Position numbers and translations under genes: made by a program
Origin: Tubulanus polymorphus
Taxonomy: Eukaryota > Nemertea > Palaeonemertea > Tubulaniformes > Tubulanidae
Assembly: GCF_964204645.1 (NCBI RefSeq)
Contig: NC_134027.1
Span: forward strand, 22,680,485-22,744,484
Length of the DNA stretch: 64,000 bases
Reading direction: 5' to 3'
Notes under the pieces: generated by a model
Databases searched by the model: none
What the model was told of the DNA's origin: nothing
What the model saw: only the letters and a program-made list of their open reading frames with translations
In this document: in pieces, positions 55,062 through 64,000 of the stretch
Layout: every line of letters starts with the position of its first letter
Position numbering within the stretch: the first letter of the stretch is position 1

Positions 55062-55745
55062 GCATCCAGTTCCACAGTTGTATAGGTTTAATTTGACTCT
55101 GGATCCAGTTCCGCAGTTGTATCAGTTTAATTTGACTCTGGATCCAGTTCCACAGTTGAGTTGAATTTGACTGTGAACTCAGTTCCACAGTTGTGTGGGA
55201 TAAACATGACCCTCAATCCTGATCCACAGTTATGTGGGTTTAATTTGACTATGGATCCAGTTTCACAGTTGTATGGGTTTAATTTGATTCTGGATCCAGT
55301 TCCACAGTTGTATCGGTTTAATTTGACTCTGGATCCAGTTCCACAGTTGTGCGGGTTTAATTTGACTATGGATCGAGTTTCGCAGTTGTCTGGGTCTAAT
55401 TTGCATATGGATCCAGTTCGGCAGTAGTATGGGTTTATTTTGAGTCTGGATTCAGTTCCACAGTTGTATGGGTTTAATTTGATTCTGGATCCAGTTCCGC
55501 AGTTGTATCGGTTTAATTTGACTCTGGATCCAGTTCCACAGTTGTGTGGGTTAAACATGACCCTCAATCCAGTTCCACAGTTGTGCGGGTTTAATTTGAC
55601 TATGGATCCAGTTTCGCAGTTGTCTGGGTCTAATTTGCATATGGATCCAGTTCGGCAGTAGTATGGGTTTATTTTGAGTCTGGATTCAGTTCCACAGTTG
55701 CATGCGTTTAATGTGGATGCATTTCTTCAGTTGTATGGGTTTTAT
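55062..55745. repeat. 39-bp minisatellite, array 3
   Basis: About 17 copies of the 39-bp unit. A block of six units (234 bp) is duplicated; GGCAGTAGTATGGGTTTATT, for example, occurs at 55420 and 55654. Open frames in both directions are repeat artefacts. Confidence 0.88.
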
Positions 55746-56163
55746 TTGATTATAGCAAAACGTTTCAAATTTAAGCTTTCAATTCGAACAGTGTTTTTTA
55801 ACTGAGTCACTTTAAACCTTGAAACTGCTTTACAATCCATTAGGCAGATCATGCAAAAGAAATTAAAACGTTATTCACGATCGAAAATTAATTGCTCGCT
55901 GAAAAATACCAATCCACGCGGGAAATAGACTTTATTCATTTGGAAAAATCGTCATTTCGAAAATCGATTGTTTACGTTGGTGCGAAATTACTACAAATTC
56001 ACTTCTTTTTGGCTAAAGAAAAATGATACCTTGTTTCTCCGCGCCTAGTCGTTTTTGTAAAATATGATAGAATTTGTAATCAGTTAATCTCTATAGCTGC
56101 TGGGTCTGTTATGGTGAAATTGATCGTCTAACAGGCTCTAGTTGAATCTTTGCAAATTAATAC
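55746..56163. other. Non-coding spacer
   Basis: Contains TGATACCTTGTTTCTC near 56026, a piece of the dispersed repeat at 35580 and 57885. Confidence 0.4.
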
Positions 56164-56430
56164 TTAACCCTTTCAGTGCGTCTACACCGCAGTGCGGTGT
56201 ATAAATCAGTGATAAATTTTGCTAGTACACCGCACTGCGGTCTATTGTTGTATTTAGTAATTAGTAATTATCTCTCTTGAAAAATGGCAGCACGTGTCAA
56301 ACATAGTGAAATATTAGTAACTAACGATACACCGCCCTGCGTAGACACACCATAGTGGTATTCCCGTTATTCAACAAACAAGAGTGGAATGTATTTAATT
56401 TATTTATAGAAGTTATCACCAGCATCGAAC
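56164..56430. mobile_element. piggyBac-like MITE, copy E, right end missing
   Basis: Begins with TTAA followed by CCCTTTCAGTGCG. The core matches copies A-D; the right end is lost in AT-rich sequence. Confidence 0.6.
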
Positions 56431-56995
56431 CCCCTATATGTCGACGATGAATCATCGAAACGAAAATAACGCGAATTATTAGTTAATAGCTCGGATGTAT
56501 ATAAGTTCGCAAATTCGTTGGCGCGGTTTAATCAATTGCGCGCGGCCCCGATCGTTAACGTCATAGTTGACACTTATTATTCGACAACGGCTCACAGGAT
56601 CCACACCCAGGCCCGAGGGACGATGACGATCTTAACGCGCGTTCGATTCGTCGAAATATCAATTATCGGTGGAAATTTGGGCGTGACGACGACGACGACG
56701 AAGCATCGACTTGAGCGAGTTGGTTATAAATATCCATAAACGGCTATGAATAGTATCAACTTCACGAGTGACGCGATGAATCGTGCGCTCGCACCTCGTA
56801 ATGTATATTTATGATGAATTGATTGATTTGAAGTGCATGATTCAGCAAAAGATCGAGAGTTGTCATCTTTCAACGTCGAGTGATCTCGCGATGTTGCCTG
56901 TCTTCTTGTTTTTTTCGCGCGAAATAATTTTCGTCTCGAGTTGCTAGAGCGCGGATATTTTCGTACTTTGGGGCGATTTGTTAGTGTCGTTCTCA
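56431..56995. other. Non-coding, CG-rich patch
   Basis: Bases 56515-56720 are CpG-rich with a short (GAC)n run near 56687. A frame at 56518-56739 has no domain. Possibly regulatory or an unrecognised exon. Confidence 0.35.
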
Positions 56996-56999
56996 AGAC

Positions 57000-57720
57000 C
57001 TCTCTCGCTCCTCTGTCTACCTCTCCCTCCTCTGTCTACCTCTCTCCCTCTGTCTACCTCTTCTCTCTACCTCTGTTCCTGTCTACCTCTCCCTCCCTCT
57101 ATCTACCTCTCCTCTCTACCTCTCCCTCCCTCTATCTACCTCTCCTCTCTACCTCTCTACCTCTGACCTCTGTCTATACCTCTCCCTCCCTCTATCTACC
57201 TCTCCTCTCTACCTCTCTACCTCTGACCTCTGTCTATACCTCTCCCTCCCTCTGTCTACCTCTCCTCTCTATCTCTGACCTGTCTACCTCTCTCCCTCTG
57301 TCTACCTCTCTCCCTCTGTCTACCTCTCTCCCTCTGTCTATCTCTCCTCTCTACCTCTGACCTCTTTCTACCTCTTCCCCCTCTGTCTACCTCTTCCCCC
57401 TCTGTCTACCTCTCTCCCTCTGTCTACCTTTCCCTCCCTGTCTACCTCTCTCCCTCTGTCTACCTCTCTCCCTCTGTCTACCTCTTCCCCCTCTGTCTAC
57501 CTCTTCCCCCTCCGTCTACCTCTCTCCCTCTGTCTACCTTTCCCTCCCTCTGTCTACCTCTCCTCTCTACCTCTCCCTCTGCTTACCTCCCCCAACCTCT
57601 GTTTACCTCTATCTTTCTCTCTGTGTCTACCTCTCCCCTCTGCCTCTACCTGTCTACCTCTTCTATCTATGTCTCTCTCCCTCTGTCTAACTCTCCTTCC
57701 CTCTACCTCTCCTAAATACA
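57000..57720. repeat. Pyrimidine-rich tract, CTCTCCCTCTGTCTAC repeats
   Basis: About 720 bp of variable CTCTCCCTCTGTCTACCT units. Open frames rich in Ser, Leu, Pro and Tyr here are artefacts. Confidence 0.92.
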
Positions 57721-59560
57721 CTTATATACATCAAAACTGCAGGCCTGCCTCATAAAAAATGTGAACAGTGTTCCATAAAACAGGAGCTACTTTATAGCAA
57801 ATGATCTAAGGCCATACCTTATCTTTATTAACTCTAAAAAAGGCTAACGGTCGATATCATCTCCTGTCAGGCTAAATAATTGATACCTTGTTTCTCATTA
57901 TTTTCTGCTGAGCTGTAAAATCAACCCGGCCGGCTGCCTATCCACCCTGTACCGTATTTTCTAAATCATGATCGAGCTAGCGATAACAGACCCGGCAGTT
58001 AGAGAAATGAAATGATTACGAATTTTATGGCGGTTTACAAAATGAACCCGGCGCCGATTAGGAGAACGAACGTATCATATTTTCAGCCTAAAAGGTTAAC
58101 GGGTTGCTATAATCCGCGTAAAGCGTTAATCAATTTACGAAGATCTATCGCCGATAAATGCGCGCGTACATACAGCTGTGAATTCGGACCCTGCTCGTTT
58201 TACTTTATCGTTAGCGCGCGGTGGTCGGGATATTTTTTCCCAGTCACGACATTTCAGCGTCTGGCATTTGTAAATAGAAACCGCGGAGAACGTCGACGCA
58301 CGAATGATGTTTAGTAATAAGAGTGGATATTCATTCAACCAGTAATCGCAGCAGCGGCAGCAGCAGCAGCAGCCAGGCTGAGAGCTGAGTGAGATGTTTA
58401 ATGGTTTCTCCGCGGTATCCTCACTGATGATAGTATAAACAGCACGTAAACACCTTATACGGGTTCTGGTCATATTCCCGACTTTCACGCGTATTAGGGT
58501 TTTCTGCTACACTTTGTGCAAAAAACCCTTGATTGATATTCCTGCGATTATTATTATTTTCCTTCCTGTTTCCAGCCAGTGAAAATGTTCATGAAATGCG
58601 TCGTCAAATATGCTTGTTTCTTAACGTGACGTTACATTCTGACTGAAATATTCAACAAATTCCCTGAACCAGTAGATTCTTCTTTAAGTCTATTTCAAAG
58701 TTATTTACTTAAACCTCTGTCCAGAAATGAAGTACTGTGTATAATTGCTGTTGGATATTGCACGCACACTTGTTTTCTGCCTTTTTGTCGAGTAGAAAAT
58801 GGATGGCTGCGAAAATATCTGAATCTCTGGCATCCATTTCATTAACATTCTGCGTTTCCTCTAATTATGATGCAAGGTTGAACGAATTAAATTTCTTCCC
58901 TTCCTTTCAAATGTGAAATGCGCCACATAGACCAGACTTCAGTTCAAAATTGGTCTTAGATGTTAAGATTGGTCTTAAGTTGCTAGATTGACTATAGAAC
59001 TAAGATCATCTAAGCCAAGATACGACAACTGGCCTCTGAACTGTAGAACTATAGATCCACGACCCAATTGCGTAGTTCTCGACTTATTTCGATTCCCAAG
59101 ATTTGAAATAAGGTCCTTTTATCGGAATCAGATTATAATGGGAGAACTTTCGAACTGGATCCACAACTCCGCTGGCTAAACCGCTAAATCTTTTTAATGG
59201 CGGTCGTGGTGGTTTTTTTTGGCGTCTGCGATGGACAAGCGAATGCGAGAGGGTAAAATGTGTTACCTTACGCTCGTTCCGTGCGACAGAAATCAATATC
59301 GTCGACAGTTGCCACTAATTTGGGTGAGCTGTGCATCGCAATTAGCATTCAGGACGACGTGCGCGCGCTGATTCCTGTCGGTGTCGTGATGAATTTTGAT
59401 TGGTTGTCGGATACTGTTAACGGCGCGGCGTCGGCCGGTAGCGCGGTATGTTAACCGGCCATCGTCGCCAAGACGGTTTGGCAGCATTTTTTTATTGGGT
59501 TCATAAATGAATCATCACTGAACGAATGGTTCTTGTAAATAAAAAGTAATCCCCACGAGT
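57721..59560. other. Non-coding stretch with dispersed repeats
   Basis: Bases 57885-58045 match 35580-35770. (CAG)n lies near 58345-58371. Bases 58935-59005 and 60545-60640 share TTGGTCTTA-type repeats. An open frame at 58012-58314 partly covers the first repeat and has no domain. Confidence 0.45.
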
Positions 59561-59569
59561 ACGTTAGCT

Positions 59570-60290
59570 CTATGTAAGTCAGGTTTGCCCAATATAGGTG
59601 CGGTTACCACAATGTAGGTCATTGTAGGTGCGTCTACCTCAACGTAAATTCAGTTAGCTCAATGAAGGTTCAGTTAGCTCAATGTAGGTCCTGTTAGTTC
59701 AATGTAGGCCCAGTTTGCTCAATGTAGGTTAATTTAGCTCAATGTAGGTCCAGTTAGTTCAATGTCGGCCCAGTTTGCTCAATGTAGGTTCATTTAGCTC
59801 AATGTAGTTCCAGTTAGTTCAATGTAGGCCCAGTTTGCTCAATGTAGGTTAATTTAGCTCAATGTAGGTCCAGTTAGTTCAATGTAGGCCCAGTTTGCTC
59901 AATGTAGGTTCATTTAGCTCAATGTAGTTCCAGTTAGTTCAATGTAGGCCCAATTAGCTCAATGTAGGTTCAGTTGGCTCAATATAGGTCCAATTAGCTT
60001 AATATAGATTCATTTAGCTCAATGTAGATTCTCTAAGCCCAATGTATGTCCAGTTAGTTCAATGTAGGCCCAGTTAGCTCAAGGTACGTTCAGTTAGCTC
60101 AATGAAGGTTAAATTAGTTCAATGTAGGTCCTGTAAGTTCAATGTAGACCCAGTTAGCTCAATGTAGATCCAGTTAACTGCTCAATGTAGGTTCAGTTTA
60201 CTCAATGTAGGTTCAGTTAGTTCAATGTAGGTCCAATTAGCTCAATGTAGGTCCGGTTAGCTCAATGTATTTAAGTTAGCTAAATTAGGT
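59570..60290. repeat. 20-bp minisatellite with 60-bp higher-order unit
   Basis: About 35 copies of a unit close to AGTTAGCTCAATGTAGGTCC. In 59690-59960 three variants (GTTAGTTC, GTTTGCTC, TTTAGCTC) cycle in order, giving a 60-bp period. Confidence 0.9.
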
Positions 60291-60419
60291 CCGATCGAAT
60301 TATGGCCTTGGTTTGGTAAACTCGGTGAGCTCGAAGTAGGTTTGATTAGCACAGATGATGTCAATATTGGCCAATCAGAAATCATTTTCATGCGACTAAC
60401 CTATACGCGTATAGCTGCG

Positions 60420-60660
60420 CACTCGGGCTAATCAGATGGGGCTGAGTTGATCGATGCCATCAGACCCAAATCCGTGTCAACGGAGGATGGGTCTGCCCTC
60501 CTACCGGCTCCAGTATGAGCCTGTGTGGCCAGTTACACAGTCTTGACTTAGAGTCCAAAAGAGGTCTTAAATCTTAAAACTGGTCTTAAGTTGTTAGATC
60601 GGCTATAGAACGCAGTTGGTCTTAGACTGGTCTTAAGTCTAAGCCGCGACTATGCGACCG
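60420..60660. repeat. SINE-like and dispersed repeat pieces
   Basis: The GATGCCATCAGACCCAAATC segment is a diverged relative of the SINE-like B-box motif at 44200 and 51880. It is followed by GGTCTTAA repeats shared with 58950. Confidence 0.4.
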
Positions 60661-60779
60661 GTCCCTGGTTCTTGTTGAGGAGCCGCTGACGTGATAAAAA
60701 CACATATGTCCGTGTGTAGAGAAACACCGAAGTGCGTCTATACCCCGAACAGTCGTGGTATTCGGTAGTTATTCAGCTG

Positions 60780-61065
60780 GCAATCGCTTTCTCTTCCCTC
60801 GCCGCGTATAAATTTCCCCCCGCACGCCGCCGCCGCGCGCCGAATACAGCGCAGAACAAACACACGTTTTAACCTCGGTCGTAAAAAAATGCCGCTTTAT
60901 AATCGCGGCGGCGTCTGCCGGAAGTATAGAATCAGATTTTCGGGCGAAACCGTCTCGGATAAACGAGATGATAGTACGGCGTCGTCTAGTTCTTCAGCTG
61001 CGATGAAATCAATGCCATTTCGACATCTCGACGCGGGTTTCGTCGTCTTCGTCTTGTGGCGTTAA
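60780..61065 (+). other. Possible promoter and first exon
   Basis: A CpG-rich stretch with a TATA-like TATAAAT at 60807 and GCCGCCGCCGCGCG-type sequence, followed by ATG at 60889. The frame stays open for 58 codons to 61065 (MPLYNRGGVCRKYRIRF at the start). No family is recognised. A minus-strand frame (61197-61009) overlaps. Either could be a real exon. Confidence 0.25.
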
Positions 61066-61784
61066 ATTGTAGCTATCGACGAGATTTTTCGCGGCATGTA
61101 TTATACGGTGACCACTGACGAGCGATAAAAACCGAAAAAAAACTCTCGAGGGGAATTTGAATAATTTCGCGCTTAACCCAATAGACCGACCGCACAACGT
61201 CCATTGACGTTCGACTTGTATCTCCGCAGAACGTCCGCTGTACTATAGCGCCACCTATATAAAGCTTAAGATAGTGTCAAAAATCTAGGAATAAACCCCG
61301 ATACACGTAGAACATCGCGAAAAACAGCCAATTGTAACGATGTGACAAAATGTGAAAATTCCTGAGTTCATCAATCTTACTCAGGCGTTATTAAAACTGC
61401 TTATTTTCTGCGAAGATCGATGCACTACTGCTCTACCGTAGATCCACTGATACTACGAAATCGGCGGTTAAAAAAAAAGAAGAGATTCACCTAATTCATT
61501 TCGATTTTTAACGATAAGCTCTTCCGTGAAGGTGGACGCCGTCTATGAAACCATCGTAGGCTTGTAACTGTTTTCACTGACTTCGCTGCGTATCTAGTAC
61601 CGACTACAATACGGATATTATCTGCTGATCAACTTACAGTTGTTTATCCGGTGTGTTTTTTATTATCCGGTCGATGTTCAATGTGTATGATGTATTATAC
61701 GTAGGTGTTATATTTATTGGTCAGGTGCTCGGTATTATAATCTTATACATAATACACGTACACACTAGATCGACATGTCGGTTA
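61066..61784. other. Non-coding stretch
   Basis: Nothing recognised beyond ordinary sequence before the 39-bp array. Confidence 0.4.
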
Positions 61785-62490
61785 TGGGTTTAATTTGACT
61801 CCCGGACCAGTTCTACAGTTGTGTGGGTTTAATTTGATTCTGGATCCAGTTCCACAGTTTTGCAGGTTTAATTTGATTCTGGACCTAGTCCGACTATGGA
61901 GGTTAGATTTGACTTTAAATCTAGTTATACAGTTGTATGGGTTTGATTTGACTCTGAACCCAATTCCACAGTTGTGTTGGGTTTCATTTGACTCTGGATC
62001 CAGTTCCGCAGTTGTTTGGATTCAATTTGACTCTAGACCCAGTTCCACAGTTGAGTGGATGTTCAATTTGACTCTGAATCCATTTCTACAGTTGTGTGGG
62101 TTTAATTTGACTCTGGATCCAGTTCTACAGTTGTGTGGGTTTGATTTGACTCTGGGCTCAGTTCCACAGTTGTGTAGGTTTAATCTGACTCTGGATCCAG
62201 TTCCCCAGTTATATGGGTTTCATTTGACTCTGGACCCAGTTCCATAGTTGTGTGGGTTTAATTTGATCCTATTTCCAGTTCCATAGTTGTGTGGTTTAAT
62301 TGGACTCTGAATCCTGTTCCACAATTGTGTGTATTAATTTGACTCTGAATCCAGTTCCACAGTTTTTTAGTTTTGGACTATGTTTCCAGTCCCACAATTG
62401 TGTGGTTTTGGACGATGGATCGAGTTCCACAGTTGTGTAGGTTTCATTTGACTCTGAAGCCAGTTCTACAGTTGTGTATAGTTCTGCTGT
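61785..62490. repeat. 39-bp minisatellite, array 4
   Basis: About 18 diverged copies of the 39-bp unit, same orientation as arrays 1 and 3. Confidence 0.88.
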
Positions 62491-62699
62491 GTGGTGCACG
62501 GCACGACAAGTTGTCGATAGATCCGGGATTCTATTAATACCGTTTTCAATTATTCATTCGATGGAGTCAAATTTTGTTTCGTCATCGAAGTGAATGAAAT
62601 AACGATATGTCTTCATATTTCGCTTGTGTTTCGACGTTTAATCCATCGACGGAGATTGCTGCATTTTTGACGTAAACAACTTTCTCGGTCTTTAAGGCG

Positions 62700-63400
62700 A
62701 TTGAAAGGGAGGGAAATTGTAGAGAGAGTGAGAGAGGAGAGAGAGAAGAGTAGGGAGAGGGAGAGAGAGTAGAGGGACAGAGGAGAGTGAGGAGACGACG
62801 GGGAGAGAGGAAAGAGAAAGAGAGAGGAGTGGGCAGAGAGAGGAGAGGAGAGGGAGGGAGAGAGAGTAAAGGGACGGAGGGAGGAGAGTGAGGAGAGGGC
62901 AGGGAGAGAGTAAAGAGAAAGAGAGAGGAGTGGGCAGAGAGAGGAGAGGAGAGGGAGGAGAGTAGACAGAGGGAGAGAGAGTAAAGGGACGGAGGGAGGA
63001 GAGTGAGGAGAGGGCAGGGAGAGAGTAAAGAGAAAGAGAGAGGAGTGGGCAGAGAGAGGAGAGGAGAGGGAGGAGAGTAGACAGAGGGAGAGAGAGAGTA
63101 GAGGGAGGGAGAGGAGAGAGGAAAGGGAGGGGAGAGAGGAAAGAGAAAGAGAGAGGAGTGGGAAGAGAGAGTAGACAGAGGGAGAGAGAATAGAGGAGAG
63201 TAGAGGGAGGGAGGGAGAGATGCGACGAGAGGGAGGGGAGAGAGGAAAGAGAATGAGAGAGGAGAGGGAGAGAGGAGAGAGAATGGAGAGAATGATTGAG
63301 AGGGAGGGAGGGAGGGAGAGAGGGGAAAGAATGGAGAGAATGAGAGAGAGGAGTGAGGAGAGAGAGGAGAGGAAAATTGGAAGGTCGGGGTCTAGAAGAA
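62700..63400. repeat. Purine-rich tract, GAGAGAGGGAGAG repeats
   Basis: About 700 bp of GA-rich sequence with 120-bp internal duplications (for example GAGGAGTGGGCAGAGAGAGG three times). Two long minus-strand frames (over 260 codons of Ser, Leu and Pro) are artefacts. Confidence 0.92.
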
Positions 63401-64000
63401 AATAAGAGGCATTTCCCGGACAAAGCAGCCTGGTCGATTCCACCCTTGCTCGGCTTTGAGATGTTTTTTGAGAAAAACATCCTAAAATGATGCGAATTCT
63501 GACACGTTGAGTGTCAAATTTTAACTAGCTCGACGAAAAGGGCAACGCGCGGTTAGTGGGAAGACGGGGTCCGGTTGCTTGCCATGAGTGGAATCCTCAA
63601 TTGCCACTGTACCTTCGACAGCTCCTCGTTGCTACTGGTTCCGGAAGCGATTCACTTCGCTTTGTTTAAGCGTTGTTTAGTATCGAGTGAATGCTTTACC
63701 TGTGAACGCGTTCTCATATCGGGCACGGGCCAAATTTGACTCGGGGGCCTGATCCGCGCCAATATGCCCCGGAGCAAATCTCGGAGCGATCGCGGCTAAG
63801 GCGAATCAGATGAAAGATATCTACCTAGAATTGGGGAGAATTCGAGGTAGGGATAAATGCGGAAAGGGGGGAGGGAGAGATTTGAGAGAGTGTCTGGTAT
63901 CTGAGCGTTTCTCATCATGAATCTGTACCGAAATAAGTGATCTCAAATATCAGCTACGACGAGCACTTAGGCGACATTCACCTTATTGCGTGCGCGCGTG
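63401..64000. other. Non-coding window end
   Basis: Unique sequence, CG-richer at 63540-63800. No gene recognised. Confidence 0.4.

Noticed and set aside
62613..63480. Two minus-strand open frames over 260 codons
   Set aside because: They are translations of a GA-rich simple repeat, almost only Ser, Leu and Pro, with no domain or splice support.

Overview
This is a stretch of a metazoan nuclear genome. It is AT-rich and intron-rich, with canonical GT-AG introns, and it is crowded with minisatellites, microsatellites and short DNA-transposon derivatives. The recognisable genes are animal families: ANKRD16, ZNRF1/2, CMIP, a class A GPCR and LicD/fukutin-like enzymes. A marine invertebrate is the natural reading. 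A gene resembling sea-anemone sodium-channel toxins would suit a cnidarian, but nothing else here separates a cnidarian from a lophotrochozoan or an invertebrate deuterostome, so I leave the phylum open.

Layout. Bases 1-5 kb are mostly non-coding, with a 39-bp minisatellite and a tentative small secreted-protein gene on the minus strand. From 5.7 to 23 kb there is a minus-strand cluster of LicD-like genes. Two copies are intact three-exon genes (6259-8065 and 20679-22687). One is a decayed copy (about 9480-10915). One is reduced to its first exon (19345-19361 plus flanks). A PIF/Harbinger-like element (8448-9253), a plus-strand single-exon GPCR (12191-13231) and a minus-strand three-exon secreted cysteine-rich gene of the anemone neurotoxin type (16051-16883) lie among the copies. 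From 23 to 26.9 kb there are MITEs and simple repeats only. ANKRD16 (plus strand, six exons, 360 codons) occupies 26933-33742.

From 34 to 42 kb the sequence is non-genic and rich in MITEs and minisatellites. ZNRF1/2 (minus strand, four exons, 264 codons) runs from 46582 down to 42690. The first coding exon of a CMIP orthologue starts at 49822 on the plus strand. No further CMIP exon was recognised, so the 50.2-64 kb repeats (58-bp, 39-bp and 20-bp arrays, pyrimidine and purine tracts, a LINE 3' end) may lie in its first intron.

The genes do not form an operon or an obvious pathway. Functional grouping is visible only for the LicD paralogues, which arose by tandem duplication of a whole transcription unit with its flanks. 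Several repeat families recur across the window. They include a 39-bp satellite at four loci in both orientations, a TTAA-flanked piggyBac-like MITE at five loci, hAT-like MITEs at several loci, and tRNA-derived SINE-like pieces.
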